Below are positions 34,525 through 44,177 of a stretch of DNA of 56,937 nucleotides, piece after piece; positions within the stretch are counted from its first letter, which is position 1, and each line of letters opens with the position of its first letter. A model generated the notes under the pieces. The model ran no database searches, was not told the origin of the DNA, and saw nothing but the letters and a program-made list of their open reading frames with translations. Location: assembly GCF_002095575.1 (NCBI RefSeq), contig NZ_MLJJ01000026.1, positions 1 through 56,937 of the forward strand, given 5' to 3'. Position numbers and translations under genes: made by a program. The DNA comes from Pantoea septica. GTDB taxonomy: Bacteria > Pseudomonadota > Gammaproteobacteria > Enterobacterales > Enterobacteriaceae.

Positions 34525-35931
34525 ATGGCAGGAAATAAACCCACCAACAAATCGAACGACACGCCCGACCGGCAGCTGGAAGGTATTAAAATGCCGCCGC
34601 ATTCGATTGAAGCGGAGCAGTCGGTGCTGGGTGGGTTGATGCTGGATAACGAACGCTGGGACAACGTCTCCGAACGCGTCGTGGCGGAAGATTTCTTCAA
34701 CCGCTCGCACCGTCTGATCTTTTCCGAGATGCAGCGTCTGCTGGAAGCGGGCCAGCCCATCGACCTGATCACGCTCTCCGAGTCGCTGGAAACGCGCGGC
34801 GAGCTGGAGATGGCCGGCGGGTTCGCCTATCTGGCGGAGCTGGCGAAAAACACCCCCAGCGCGGCGAACATCGGCGCCTATGCGGATATCGTGCGCGAAC
34901 GCGCGGTCGTGCGCGAAATGATCTCGGTAGCGAATCAGATCGCCGACGCCGGTTACGATCCGCAGGGGCGCAACAGCGACGAACTCCTCGACTTTGCCGA
35001 GTCCAACGTCTTTAAAATCGCCGAGTCGCGCGCCAGCAAAGATGAAGGGCCGAAGAACATTCAGGAGGTGCTGGAAGCCACGGTTTCGCGTATCGAATCC
35101 CTGGTCTCGACGCCGCACGACGGCGTGACCGGCGTCGACACCGGCTATCAGGACCTGAATAAAAAGACCGCCGGCCTGCAGCCGTCGGATCTGATTATCG
35201 TCGCGGCGCGTCCGTCGATGGGTAAAACCACCTTCGCTATGAACCTGTGCGAAAACGCCGCCATGCTGCACGACAAACCGGTGCTGATCTTTAGTCTGGA
35301 GATGCCCAGCGAGCAGATTATGATGCGTATGCTGGCGTCGCTGTCGCGCGTGGATCAGACGCGCATCCGTACCGGCCAGCTTGACGATGAAGACTGGGCG
35401 CGTATCTCCGGCACCATGGGCATCCTGCTGGAGAAGAAGAATATGTATATCGACGACTCTTCCGGCCTGACGCCGACCGAAGTGCGCTCGCGCGCGCGGC
35501 GCGTCTTCCGCGAAAACGGCGGGCTGAGCATGATCATGATCGACTACCTGCAGCTGATGCGCGTGCCGTCGCTCTCCGACAACCGTACGCTGGAGATCGC
35601 CGAAATCTCTCGCTCGCTCAAGGCGCTGGCGAAAGAGCTTAACGTGCCGGTAGTGGCGCTGTCGCAGCTCAACCGCTCGCTGGAGCAGCGCGCCGATAAG
35701 CGTCCGGTCAACTCCGACCTGCGTGAATCCGGCTCTATCGAGCAGGACGCCGACCTGATTATGTTTATCTACCGCGACGAGGTTTACCATGAGAACAGCG
35801 ATCTTAAAGGCATCGCCGAAATTATTCTGGGTAAGCAGCGTAACGGTCCTATCGGTACGGTGCGCCTGACCTTCAACGGCCAGTGGTCGCGCTTCGACAA
35901 TTATGCCGGTCCGGCTTACGACGACGAATAA
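34525..35931 (+). CDS. dnaB: Replicative DNA helicase
   Basis: DnaB is the hexameric 5'-3' helicase of the replication fork. It has 468 residues against 471 in E. coli. An N-terminal collar domain (about 25-130) is joined by a linker to the RecA-like motor. Walker A is ARPSMGKT (residues 228-235), Walker B MIMIDYLQLM, and the arginine-finger/sensor region includes SQLNRSLEQR. The ATG at 34525 matches the E. coli start; an ORF open to 34444 is rejected. A strong hairpin follows at 35942. Confidence 0.98.
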   Translation: MAGNKPTNKSNDTPDRQLEGIKMPPHSIEAEQSVLGGLMLDNERWDNVSERVVAEDFFNRSHRLIFSEMQRLLEAGQPIDLITLSESLETRGELEMAGGFAYLAELAKNTPSAANIGAYADIVRERAVVREMISVANQIADAGYDPQGRNSDELLDFAESNVFKIAESRASKDEGPKNIQEVLEATVSRIESLVSTPHDGVTGVDTGYQDLNKKTAGLQPSDLIIVAARPSMGKTTFAMNLCENAAMLHDKPVLIFSLEMPSEQIMMRMLASLSRVDQTRIRTGQLDDEDWARISGTMGILLEKKNMYIDDSSGLTPTEVRSRARRVFRENGGLSMIMIDYLQLMRVPSLSDNRTLEIAEISRSLKALAKELNVPVVALSQLNRSLEQRADKRPVNSDLRESGSIEQDADLIMFIYRDEVYHENSDLKGIAEIILGKQRNGPIGTVRLTFNGQWSRFDNYAGPAYDDE

Positions 35932-35941
35932 CCGCCTCTGC

Positions 35942-35966
35942 CGGCATGCACGATCTGTGCATGCCG
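35942..35966 (+). terminator. Hairpin after dnaB
   Basis: CGGCATGCAC-GATCT-GTGCATGCCG is a perfect 10-bp stem 10 bp after the dnaB stop. It has no T-run. Confidence 0.6.
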
Positions 35967-36054
35967 CCTCGCATCATCAGAAAATAGTGTTGGACAACCC
36001 CGCCGTTAATCGGGTTATCTGTATCACAGCGCACGATTACGCACTGGAAGCAGC

Positions 36055-36546
36055 ATGACTCACGTAGATGATTACGACCTGAAAATACTGACTTTATTAC
36101 AATCTAACGGCCGCCTGACCAATCAGGAGCTGAGCGATTTAGTGGGCCTGTCGGCATCGCAATGTTCGCGCCGCCGCATCAACCTTGAACAGGCGAATTT
36201 GATTCTTGGCTATCATGCGCGTCTGTCACCTGATGCGATCGGGCTGGGCATGGTTGGTCTGATCGAGGTGCGGCTGATTAACCACACCGCCGAATACGTT
36301 GACAGCTTTCACCGCATGGTGGAGCAGGAAGAGGCGATCGTCGACGCCTACAAGACCACCGGCGACGCCGATTATCTGCTGAAAGTCGCCGTAGCGGATC
36401 TCGCTTCGCTGAGCGCGCTGATAAGCCAGCTGGTAGCGGGCCATCAAAGCGTGTCGCATGTGAAAACCTCGGTGGTGCTGGGCCGCCTGAAAGAGAACGG
36501 ACTCATGATGGCGCCGGCGCACAAAATGCGCCAAAAGAGTGCGTGA
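36055..36546 (+). CDS. Lrp/AsnC-family transcriptional regulator
   Basis: A 163-residue protein with the Lrp/AsnC layout: an N-terminal helix-turn-helix (DDYDLKILTLLQSNGRLTNQELSDLVGLS, residues 5-33, then SASQCSRRRINLE) and a C-terminal RAM ligand domain (about 65-150, with VDAYKTTGDADYLLKV). Lrp-type regulators usually answer to amino acids, but the ligand cannot be read here. It lies where K-12 has alr, just ahead of a YitT-type membrane protein; a regulatory link is only a guess. The ATG has GAAGCAGC before it. Confidence 0.85.
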   Translation: MTHVDDYDLKILTLLQSNGRLTNQELSDLVGLSASQCSRRRINLEQANLILGYHARLSPDAIGLGMVGLIEVRLINHTAEYVDSFHRMVEQEEAIVDAYKTTGDADYLLKVAVADLASLSALISQLVAGHQSVSHVKTSVVLGRLKENGLMMAPAHKMRQKSA

Positions 36547-36786
36547 TGTGCTTAATTGGTGCAATAGTGCGCCAGATAATGCAAGAGATATGCGTAAGAA
36601 TTAGAATTTGTGCATGAATTGACGGTTTATCCGCAAGGCGTGCGCAAAACAAGCAACAAAAGCGCCTTAGTTATCAACTGGATAATCACTGGCACCTGCC
36701 GAAGGCGGCTATAAGCCGACGGTATGGTGCGTTTTTTGCATCTAAAAGCCACGCTTTTCTTCCCTTAGAGTGCAATAAGATTACCT

Positions 36787-37401
36787 ATGGATAACGTCGT
36801 AGAACCTACCCGCATTCCCCATTCGCGCATAGAAGACGCGCTGGCGATTGTGCTCGGCACGCTGATGGTCTCCTTTGGCGTCATTATGCTGAAACAGGCG
36901 GGCGCGCTAACCGGCAGCACCGCCGGCATCGCTTTCCTGATTAGCTACCTGTCGCCGCTCTCGTTCGGCAGCGCCTTTTTTCTGATCAACCTGCCGTTTT
37001 ACTGGCTGGCGGTGCGCCGCATGGGATGGGAATTTACGCTGAAAACGTTCTGCGCGGTGGGGCTGGTGTCGCTCTTCACCCATCTGCATCCGCTCTTTGT
37101 CCACTTTTCCGCGCTCAATCCCTTTTATGCGACACTGTTCGGTAACGTGATCATGGGCATTGGGTTTATAGTGTTGTTTCGTCATAAAGCCAGCCTGGGC
37201 GGAATCAATATCCTGGCGCTGTGGCTGCAGGATCGCATTGGGCTGCGCGCCGGCAAACTGCAAATGGCCGTCGATACCTGCGTCGTGCTGGCGTCGCTGT
37301 TCGTCGTCAGCGGGCCGATGCTGCTGGCGTCGGTCGCGGGCGCAGTGATCCTTAACCTGATTATCGCCATGAACCATCGTCCCGGACGGTACATGGTTTA
37401 A
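36787..37401 (+). CDS. YitT-family membrane protein
   Basis: A 204-residue integral membrane protein with five or six hydrophobic segments, starting GTLMVSFGVIMLKQAGALTGSTAGIAFL. This pattern, with GGINILALWLQDRIGL, fits the YitT (DUF161) N-terminal domain, without the C-terminal DUF2179 domain of the long forms. Function unknown; transport is likely. It lies between the Lrp-type gene and tyrB. The 240 bp upstream hold repeated GTGCG/TGCGC-like words but no clear operator. Confidence 0.75.
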   Translation: MDNVVEPTRIPHSRIEDALAIVLGTLMVSFGVIMLKQAGALTGSTAGIAFLISYLSPLSFGSAFFLINLPFYWLAVRRMGWEFTLKTFCAVGLVSLFTHLHPLFVHFSALNPFYATLFGNVIMGIGFIVLFRHKASLGGINILALWLQDRIGLRAGKLQMAVDTCVVLASLFVVSGPMLLASVAGAVILNLIIAMNHRPGRYMV

Positions 37402-37449
37402 TGCTGCATACACCTCTGATTTTTACGACCACACATGGAGATCTGCACC

Positions 37450-38643
37450 GTGTTTCAAAACGTTGATGCCTACGCCGGCGATCCGATTCTGTCGCTGATG
37501 GAAACCTTTAAACAGGATCCGCGCGCGAATAAAGTGAATCTCAGCATCGGCCTCTACTATGACGAGCAGGGCATTATTCCTCAGCTGCAGGCGGTCGCCG
37601 CCGCAGAAGAGCAGCTCAAGGCGGAGCCGCAGCAGGCGTCGCTCTATCTGCCGATGGAAGGCCTCAACGCGTATCGCAACGCCATTGCGCCGCTGTTGTT
37701 CGGCGCTGACCACCCTATGCTGAAGGCGGGCCGTATCGCCTCGATTCAGACGCTGGGCGGCTCCGGCGCGCTGAAAGTCGGCGCGGATTTCCTCAAGCGC
37801 TACTTCCCAAACTCCAGCGTATGGGTCAGCGATCCGACCTGGGATAACCACGTGGCGATCTTCAACGGCGCGGGTTTCGAGGTGAAGAGCTATCCGTGGT
37901 ACGACGCAGAGACCAACGGCGTAAAATTCGACGCCTTCCTCGCCGCGCTGAAAGCGCTGCCGAAGCAGAGCATCGTGCTGCTGCACCCTTGCTGCCATAA
38001 TCCGACCGGCGCCGACCTCACTGACGCGCAGTGGGATCAAACCGTTGAGGTGCTGAAGGCGCAGGAGCTGATCCCGTTCCTCGACATCGCCTATCAGGGC
38101 TTCGGCGCGGGAATGGAAGCGGACGCCTATGCCATTCGCGCTATCGCCGCCGCCGGCCTGCCGGCGCTGGTCAGCAACTCCTTCTCGAAAATCTTCTCGC
38201 TGTATGGCGAGCGCGTCGGCGGCCTCTCTATCGTGTGCGACAGCGCCGAAGAGGCGGGACGCGTGCTGGGCCAGCTGAAAGCCACGGTGCGCCGCAACTA
38301 CTCCAGCCCGCCGAACTTCGGCGCGCAGGTGGTGGCGCGCGTGCTCAACGACGATGCTCTGAAAGCGAACTGGCTGGCGGAAGTCGAGGCGATGCGCCTG
38401 CGTATTATCGCCATGCGCAAAACCCTGGTGGATGTGCTCAGCACGGCGCTGCCCGGCAAAAACTTCGACTACCTGCTGAAGCAGCGCGGCATGTTCAGCT
38501 ACACCGGCCTGAGCGCGCAGCAGGTCGATCGACTGCGTGAAGAGTTCGGCATCTATCTGGTGGGCAGCGGCCGTATCTGCGTCGCCGGGCTTAACAGCAA
38601 TAACGTGCAGCAGGTCGCGCAGGCGTTTGCCGCCGTCATGTGA
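37450..38643 (+). CDS. tyrB: Aromatic-amino-acid aminotransferase
   Basis: TyrB transaminates aromatic and branched 2-oxo acids using PLP, completing tyrosine and phenylalanine synthesis. The GTG at 37450 has GGAG nine bases upstream and gives 397 residues, as in E. coli. The PLP lysine is in [25 protein letters not shown] and the terminal RICVAGLN carry substrate-binding Asn and Arg. An ORF frame beginning at 37435 adds five residues and is less likely. TyrR boxes were not found. Confidence 0.96.
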   Translation: MFQNVDAYAGDPILSLMETFKQDPRANKVNLSIGLYYDEQGIIPQLQAVAAAEEQLKAEPQQASLYLPMEGLNAYRNAIAPLLFGADHPMLKAGRIASIQTLGGSGALKVGADFLKRYFPNSSVWVSDPTWDNHVAIFNGAGFEVKSYPWYDAETNGVKFDAFLAALKALPKQSIVLLHPCCHNPTGADLTDAQWDQTVEVLKAQELIPFLDIAYQGFGAGMEADAYAIRAIAAAGLPALVSNSFSKIFSLYGERVGGLSIVCDSAEEAGRVLGQLKATVRRNYSSPPNFGAQVVARVLNDDALKANWLAEVEAMRLRIIAMRKTLVDVLSTALPGKNFDYLLKQRGMFSYTGLSAQQVDRLREEFGIYLVGSGRICVAGLNSNNVQQVAQAFAAVM

Positions 38644-38663
38644 TGCAGCGATGATGTCTGCAA

Positions 38664-38700
38664 GCGGGTGACTGGAGCCGAAGAGCAAAGCGTCCCTGGC
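38664..38700. repeat. Partial palindromic repeat, copy B
   Basis: CCGAAGAGCAAAGCGTCCC (38678-38696) repeats one internal arm of copy A (from 23790), in the same orientation. The matching arm and the rest are absent. It sits directly after tyrB and ahead of its terminator. Confidence 0.7.
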
Positions 38701-38713
38701 TTGTTTCAAAAGT

Positions 38714-38744
38714 AAACCGTCCGCTCAGGCTGACGGTTTTTTTT
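38714..38744 (+). terminator. Terminator of tyrB
   Basis: AAACCGTC and GACGGTTT pair around a 10-base loop and run into eight T residues, 70 bp after the tyrB stop. Confidence 0.9.
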
Positions 38745-38812
38745 CGCCTTCAGGTTTACCTTTCCGCGACTTATTGCACACTTAAACGGTGTAACCAACT
38801 CAGGAACAAGGC

Positions 38813-39235
38813 ATGTGGCATCAACAAACGCTCACGCTCGGTGAGAAATCACGCGGTTTTCATCTGGTCACTGACGAGATCGTCGGCCAAATTCCGGCGC
38901 TGGCGCAGGTGCAGACCGGCCTGCTGCACCTGCTGCTGCAGCACACCTCCGCGTCGCTGACGCTAAATGAAAACTGCGATCCCACGGTGCGCAGCGATAT
39001 GGAAAACCATTTTATGCGTCAGGTTCCGGAAGCGGCGCCTTACCAGCACGACTATGAAGGCCGCGACGATATGCCGGCCCATATCAAATCCTCCACGCTG
39101 GGCGTATCGCTGCTGCTGCCGGTTCAGCGCGGCAGGCTGATGCTGGGCACCTGGCAGGGCATCTGGTTAGGGGAACACCGCATCCACGGCGGCGCGCGGC
39201 GCATTGTCGCCACTTTACAAGGGGAGTCGAAATGA
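38813..39235 (+). CDS. yjbQ: UPF0047 protein YjbQ
   Basis: A 140-residue protein of the YjbQ/UPF0047 family, against 138 in E. coli. Family marks are [21 protein letters not shown] (with the conserved His and Asn/Asp), [15 protein letters not shown] and [12 protein letters not shown]. Some members show weak thiamine-phosphate synthase activity in vitro; the true role is unsettled. AGGAACAAGG lies before the ATG. Its stop overlaps the yjbR start (ATGA), so the two are translated together. Confidence 0.93.
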   Translation: MWHQQTLTLGEKSRGFHLVTDEIVGQIPALAQVQTGLLHLLLQHTSASLTLNENCDPTVRSDMENHFMRQVPEAAPYQHDYEGRDDMPAHIKSSTLGVSLLLPVQRGRLMLGTWQGIWLGEHRIHGGARRIVATLQGESK

Positions 39236-39567
39236 ATACGTCAGATCTGCTGACTTACTGCATGAGCAAACCGGACGCGGAGCAGAGCGTCCACAGCGAC
39301 TGGAAAGCGACGCAAATTAAAAGCGGCGGCGTGCTGTTCGCCATGGTGCATGAAGTTGAAGGGCGTCCGGCGGTGTCGCTGAAAACGACGCCTGCGCTGG
39401 CGGACTTGCTGCGCGAGGAGCACAGCGACGTCTTTCCCAGCGCGCATCTTAATAAGACGCACTGGAGCACGCTGTTGCTGGACGGATCGCTGAAAGATTC
39501 GCAGATCTACTATCTGGTGGATGCCTCTTATCAGCAGGCTGGCGCGACCCGCGCGGCGGGCGTCTGA
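39232..39567 (+). CDS. yjbR: MmcQ/YjbR-family protein
   Basis: A 111-residue CyaY-like-fold protein. Family features are [29 protein letters not shown] N-terminus, [20 protein letters not shown] and [14 protein letters not shown]. Function is thought to be DNA or nucleotide binding but is not established. It overlaps yjbQ by 4 bp. A perfect 9-bp hairpin (39573-39595) follows, shared with the end of the convergent alcohol dehydrogenase gene. Confidence 0.92.
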   Translation: MNTSDLLTYCMSKPDAEQSVHSDWKATQIKSGGVLFAMVHEVEGRPAVSLKTTPALADLLREEHSDVFPSAHLNKTHWSTLLLDGSLKDSQIYYLVDASYQQAGATRAAGV

Positions 39568-39572
39568 GAGAA

Positions 39573-39595
39573 GCGCGCGGCCTGAAGCCGCGCGC
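39573..39595. terminator. Hairpin between yjbR and the alcohol dehydrogenase gene
   Basis: GCGCGCGGC-CTGAA-GCCGCGCGC is a perfect 9-bp stem in the 39-bp convergent gap. No T-run on either side. Confidence 0.55.
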
Positions 39596-39606
39596 CGGGG
39601 TTTCGC

Positions 39607-40671
39607 TTACGCCGCCGCTTCGTCGCGCAGCGTATTGATATCGATAACAAAGCGGTACTTCACGTCGCTTTTCAGCATACGCTCGTAGGCTTCGTTAATC
39701 TGATTCATCGCAATCAGTTCGATATCGGAAGTAATGCCGTGCTTGCCGCAGAAATCGAGCATCTCCTGCGTTTCGGCGATGCCGCCGATCAGCGAGCCGG
39801 CGATGCTGCGGCGTTTCATGATCAGGTTAAATACCTGCGGTGCCGGGTGATCGTGCTCCGGCGCGCCGACCAGCGTCATATTGCCGTCGCGCTTCAGCAG
39901 GGCGATAAACGGGTTGAGATCGTGCTGCGCCGCTACGGTATTCAGGATGAAATCGAAGCTGTTAGCGTGTTGCGCCATCTGATCCGCATCTTTCGAGATC
40001 ACGACTTCATCCGCGCCCAGGCGCTTGCCGTCTTCGATTTTCGACGGCGAGGTGGTGAACAGCACCACATGCGCGCCCATCGCGTGCGCAATTTTCACGC
40101 CCATATGGCCCAGTCCGCCCAGGCCGACGATACCGACTTTTTTCCCCGGACCGACGTTCCAGTGGCGCAGCGGCGAATAGGTGGTGATGCCTGCGCACAG
40201 CAGCGGCGCGACGCCCGCCAGATCCAGATTTTCCGGCACGCGCAGCACGAAGTTCTCATCGACGACCACCGCCGTTGAGTAACCGCCGTAGGTGACATCG
40301 CCGGTTTCGCGATCCTGACCGTTATAGGTGCCGACGAAGCCGACTTCGCAATACTGCTCCAGCCCTTCCTGACAGCTCGGACAGCTGCGGCAGGAGTCGA
40401 CCATGCAGCCGACGCCCACCAGATCGCCGACTTTATATTTGCTGGCGTGGCCGCCGACAGCGGTCACGCGGCCGACGATTTCATGTCCCGGCACGACCGG
40501 AAAAAGGGTGTTTTTCCACTCGTTGCGGGCCTGGTGCAGGTCAGAGTGACAAACGCCGCAGAACAACACTTCAATCTGTACATCATGCGCGCGCAGCTCG
40601 CGCGGTTTGTAATCGAACGGCGCCAGTGGGGATTTCGCGTCCTGAGCAGCATAGGCGTGCGTAATATTCAT
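39607..40671 (-). CDS. NAD(P)-dependent zinc alcohol dehydrogenase (YahK/CAD type)
   Basis: A 354-residue zinc-containing medium-chain dehydrogenase. Catalytic zinc ligands are Cys41 (CGVCHSDLH) and His63 (GHEIVGRV); structural zinc cysteines lie at about 94, 97, 100 and 108. The nucleotide fold is GLGGLGHMGVKIA. The pattern resembles the cinnamyl-alcohol/aldehyde reductases of the YahK and YjgB group, usually NADP-linked, acting on aldehydes. K-12 has no such gene at this place. It is convergent with yjbR and separated from uvrA by repeat copy C. Confidence 0.9.
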   Translation of the reverse strand: MNITHAYAAQDAKSPLAPFDYKPRELRAHDVQIEVLFCGVCHSDLHQARNEWKNTLFPVVPGHEIVGRVTAVGGHASKYKVGDLVGVGCMVDSCRSCPSCQEGLEQYCEVGFVGTYNGQDRETGDVTYGGYSTAVVVDENFVLRVPENLDLAGVAPLLCAGITTYSPLRHWNVGPGKKVGIVGLGGLGHMGVKIAHAMGAHVVLFTTSPSKIEDGKRLGADEVVISKDADQMAQHANSFDFILNTVAAQHDLNPFIALLKRDGNMTLVGAPEHDHPAPQVFNLIMKRRSIAGSLIGGIAETQEMLDFCGKHGITSDIELIAMNQINEAYERMLKSDVKYRFVIDINTLRDEAAA

Positions 40672-40863
40672 GGTGTCTCCAGGTTCGTTGTGTCGTGAAT
40701 AGAATCTTGAGTTCGGCGCGCAGAGCGCCGTGATAAGAGGGCGCAGCCATCAGGGCGCGCCAATGAGGAACGTTAAAAGGATAGTCACAGAGGGCCAGCG
40801 CGGCTATGCCTATACATGCCTGAATCTTGCCTGATTCTGTTTTTATCGGATGGAATATGCAGT

Positions 40864-40889
40864 AAAAAAGGCCCGCTTGCGGCGGGCCT
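40864..40889 (-). terminator. Terminator downstream of uvrA
   Basis: On the minus strand AGGCCCGC-CGCAA-GCGGGCCT is a perfect 8-bp stem followed by TTTTTT. It lies beyond repeat copy C, so uvrA mRNA probably contains the repeat. Confidence 0.9.
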
Positions 40890-40912
40890 GAGAGGACTTG
40901 ATAGGGACTAAC

Positions 40913-41098
40913 GCGGCTAGCGTAGGGCGATCGCAAAGACGCAAAAGACGGCATCCCTGCCAGCTCGGCCCGCGAGGATACGCACCTCTTCCCTGAGGTG
41001 CGCCCGTAAACGGGCCAACGCGCTGCGTTGTTCAAAAACGTTCCCAACGTTTTTGTCCTTGTCGCGGGACGCTTTGCTCTTCGCCCTACGCCAGCCGC
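40913..41098. repeat. Palindromic repeat, copy C, with inner insert (186 bp)
   Basis: An 18-bp terminal inverted repeat with one mismatch (GCGGCTAGCGTAGGGCGA, 40913-40930, against 41081-41098) encloses the same inner words as copies A and D: GATCGCAAAG, GGCATCCCTGCC, CGGCCCGCGA, and CGCGGGACGCTTTGCTCTTCG. The central hairpin loop is expanded to 86 nt (40976-41061) with four perfect stems: CGCACCTC/GAGGTGCG, GCCCG/CGGGC, CAACGC/GCGTTG, CAAAAACGTT/AACGTTTTTG. It starts 16 bp after the uvrA stop. Confidence 0.9.
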
Positions 41099-41114
41099 TT
41101 GTAGGAAATGTACG

Positions 41115-43952
41115 CTACGCGCTCTTTTTCGCCAGCAGCGGCTTCAGGAAGCGTGCGGTATGCGATTTCTCGCACTCCGCCACCGTTTCCGGCGTGCCGG
41201 CGACGAGGATTTCACCGCCGCCGCTGCCGCCTTCCGGACCGAGATCGACAATCCAGTCCGCCGTTTTGATCACGTCAAGGTTATGCTCAATCACCACGAT
41301 GGTATTGCCCTGGTCGCGCAGCTGATGCAGCACCTCCAGCAGCTGGGCGATATCGGCGAAGTGCAGGCCGGTGGTCGGCTCATCCAGAATATAGAGCGTC
41401 TGGCCGGTGCCGCGTTTCGACAGCTCGCGCGCCAGCTTGACGCGCTGCGCCTCGCCTCCGGAGAGGGTCGTCGCCGACTGGCCGAGACGTATATAGGAGA
41501 GACCGACATCCATCAGGGTCTGCAGCTTGCGCGCCAGCGCCGGGACGGCGTCAAAGAACTCGCGCGCCTCTTCGATGGTCATCTCCAGCACTTCATGGAT
41601 GCTCTTGCCTTTGTACTTAATCTCCAGCGTCTCGCGGTTATAGCGCTTGCCTTTGCACTGGTCGCAGGGCACGTAGATATCGGGCAGGAAGTGCATTTCA
41701 ACCTTCAGCACGCCGTCGCCCTGACAGGCTTCGCAGCGGCCGCCGCGCACGTTAAAGCTGAAGCGGCCCGGATTGTAGCCGCGCGAGCGCGCTTCCGGCA
41801 CGCCTGCGAACAGTTCGCGCACCGGCGTAAAGATGCCGGTGTAGGTCGCCGGGTTGGAGCGCGGGGTGCGGCCGATTGGGCTCTGGTCGATATCGATCAC
41901 TTTATCGAAGTGTTCAAGCCCGTTGATCTCGCGATAGGGCGCCGCTTCACCGGTGGTCGCGCCGTTCAGATGACGCTGCGCGATCGGGAACAGCGTATCG
42001 TTAATCAGCGTCGATTTGCCCGAGCCGGAAACGCCGGTGATACAGGTAAAGAGCCCGACCGGCAGCGTCAGCGTCACATCTTTCAGGTTGTTGCCGCGTG
42101 CGCCGCTGAGCTTCAGCGTTTTGGTCGGATCGCCTTTCACGCGCTCCTGCGGCACCGCGATCTCGCGCTTGCCGCTGAGGAACTGGCCGGTCAGCGACTC
42201 TTCCACCGCCATGATTTCGTGCACCGTGCCTTCCGCCACGATCTGGCCGCCGTGCACGCCGGCGCCGGGGCCGATATCGATCACGTGATCCGCCGCGCGA
42301 ATGGCGTCTTCATCGTGCTCGACCACAATCACGGTATTGCCGAGATCGCGCAGGTGGATCAGGGTGCTAAGCAGGCGCTCGTTATCGCGCTGATGCAGGC
42401 CGATTGACGGCTCATCCAGCACATACATTACGCCCACCAGCCCGGCGCCGATCTGACTCGCCAGGCGGATACGCTGCGCTTCGCCGCCGGAAAGGGTCTC
42501 TGCGGAGCGCGACATCGACAGGTAGTTCAGGCCGACGTTCACCAGGAAGCTCAGACGGTCGCCAATCTCTTTCAGCACTTTCTCCGCGATTTTAGCGCGC
42601 TGGCCGCTCAGCTTAAGGTTGCGGAAGAAATCCATCGCATGGCCGATGCTCATATCGGAGATGGTCGGCAGAGTGGTGTTCTCCACAAACACGTGGCGCG
42701 CTTCGCGACGCAGGCGGGTGCCTTCGCAGCTGGCGCAGGCGCGGTTGCTGATGAACTTCGCCAGATCCTCGCGCACCGCGTTGGATTCCGTCTCTTTATA
42801 GCGGCGCTCCATATTGTGCAGCACGCCTTCGAACGGATGACGACGCACTGAGGTGTCGCCGCGATCGTTGATGTACTTGAACTCAATGTTCTCTTTGCCG
42901 GAGCCGTAGAGAATCACCTGGCGCGCTTTCTCGCTCAGGGTGTTGAACGGCGCTTCGACGTCAAAATTGAGATGCTCGGCCAGCGAGCGCAGCATCTGGA
43001 AATAATAGAAGTTGCGGCGATCCCAGCCGCGTATCGCGCCGCCGGCCAGCGACAGCTCGCCGTTCTGCACCACGCGGTCAGGATCGAAATATTGCTGCAC
43101 GCCCAGACCGTCGCAGGTCGGGCAGGCGCCTGCCGGGTTATTGAACGAAAAGAGACGCGGCTCCAGTTCGCGCATGCTGTAGCCGCAGATCGGGCAGGCG
43201 AAGTTGGCGGAAAAGAGCAGCTCTTCCGCGTTCGCGTCGTCCATATCGGCGACGATCGCCGTCCCGCCGGAGAGATCCAGCGCGGTTTCAAGGGACTCGG
43301 CGAGACGCGTCGCCAGATCCTCGCGCACCTTAAAGCGATCGATCACGACTTCGATGGTGTGCTTTTTCTGCAGCTCCAGCTTCGGCGGATCGGAAAGATC
43401 GCACACTTCGCCGTCGATACGCGCGCGGATGTAGCCCTGCGCCGCAAGGTTCTCCAGCGTTTTGGTGTGCTCGCCCTTGCGATCTTTCACCACCGGCGCC
43501 AGCAGCATCAGGCGCCGGCCCTCTTCCTGCGCCAGCACGTTGTCCACCATCTGGCTTACGGTCTGCGCCGCCAGCGGCACGTCATGATCCGGGCAGCGCG
43601 GTTCGCCTACGCGAGCGAACAGCAGACGCAGATAGTCGTGGATCTCGGTGATCGTGCCGACCGTCGAGCGCGGGTTGTGTGAAGTGGACTTCTGCTCGAT
43701 AGAGATAGCGGGCGACAGACCTTCGATATGGTCGACGTCCGGCTTCTCCATCAGAGAAAGAAACTGACGCGCATAAGCAGAGAGCGACTCTACGTAGCGG
43801 CGCTGACCTTCCGCATAGAGCGTATCAAACGCAAGAGAGGACTTGCCGGAGCCTGACAGGCCGGTGACCACTATGAGTTTGTCGCGAGGGATGATCAGGT
43901 TGATGTTTTTCAAATTATGGGTGCGGGCACCACGAACTTCGATCTTATCCAT
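41115..43952 (-). CDS. uvrA: Excinuclease ABC subunit A
   Basis: UvrA is the damage-sensing ATPase of nucleotide excision repair, acting with UvrB as a dimer. It has 945 residues against 940 in E. coli. Both ABC modules are intact: Walker A GLSGSGKS (residues 31-38) and GVSGSGKS (near 640), with LSGGEAQRI and LSGGEAQRV signatures. Zinc sites CPICG...CPTCDG and CEACQGDG...CDQCKGKR are present. It is divergent from ssb, with a LexA box between. Confidence 0.98.
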   Translation of the reverse strand: MDKIEVRGARTHNLKNINLIIPRDKLIVVTGLSGSGKSSLAFDTLYAEGQRRYVESLSAYARQFLSLMEKPDVDHIEGLSPAISIEQKSTSHNPRSTVGTITEIHDYLRLLFARVGEPRCPDHDVPLAAQTVSQMVDNVLAQEEGRRLMLLAPVVKDRKGEHTKTLENLAAQGYIRARIDGEVCDLSDPPKLELQKKHTIEVVIDRFKVREDLATRLAESLETALDLSGGTAIVADMDDANAEELLFSANFACPICGYSMRELEPRLFSFNNPAGACPTCDGLGVQQYFDPDRVVQNGELSLAGGAIRGWDRRNFYYFQMLRSLAEHLNFDVEAPFNTLSEKARQVILYGSGKENIEFKYINDRGDTSVRRHPFEGVLHNMERRYKETESNAVREDLAKFISNRACASCEGTRLRREARHVFVENTTLPTISDMSIGHAMDFFRNLKLSGQRAKIAEKVLKEIGDRLSFLVNVGLNYLSMSRSAETLSGGEAQRIRLASQIGAGLVGVMYVLDEPSIGLHQRDNERLLSTLIHLRDLGNTVIVVEHDEDAIRAADHVIDIGPGAGVHGGQIVAEGTVHEIMAVEESLTGQFLSGKREIAVPQERVKGDPTKTLKLSGARGNNLKDVTLTLPVGLFTCITGVSGSGKSTLINDTLFPIAQRHLNGATTGEAAPYREINGLEHFDKVIDIDQSPIGRTPRSNPATYTGIFTPVRELFAGVPEARSRGYNPGRFSFNVRGGRCEACQGDGVLKVEMHFLPDIYVPCDQCKGKRYNRETLEIKYKGKSIHEVLEMTIEEAREFFDAVPALARKLQTLMDVGLSYIRLGQSATTLSGGEAQRVKLARELSKRGTGQTLYILDEPTTGLHFADIAQLLEVLHQLRDQGNTIVVIEHNLDVIKTADWIVDLGPEGGSGGGEILVAGTPETVAECEKSHTARFLKPLLAKKSA

Positions 43953-44034
43953 TCACCTTTCCCGGATTGAGCAGCACGCCCGTGTCTTGCGGACACGATT
44001 AGCGTAAACAGGGTATTATGGCACAAAAAATAGA

Positions 44035-44050
44035 CTGATTAAATATCCAG
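44035..44050. promoter_or_regulatory. LexA box in the uvrA/ssb divergent promoter
   Basis: CTGATTAAATATCCAG is CTGA-N8-CCAG, two changes from CTGT-N8-ACAG; over the 20-bp consensus 15 positions agree. It lies 83 bp from the uvrA start and 128 bp from ssb, as in K-12 where the two share an SOS box. Confidence 0.65.
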
Positions 44051-44177
44051 TATTTTTTGCGTTTTGGGGGTAAAATGAGCGCTTCTGCGAGGCGGCTCGA
44101 AAGTGGGAACGCTTAGCAGGACGTGGTAGAATTGATCGTTTAGACTCTTAAGTAACAACTCATCGGGAGAGAGCAAC

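Noticed and set aside
33497..35790. Long open frames antisense to qor and dnaB
   Set aside because: Shadows of conserved genes, with no recognisable domain or start signal.
41028..42407. Open frame of 459 codons antisense to uvrA
   Set aside because: It begins in repeat copy C and runs opposite uvrA; no motifs.
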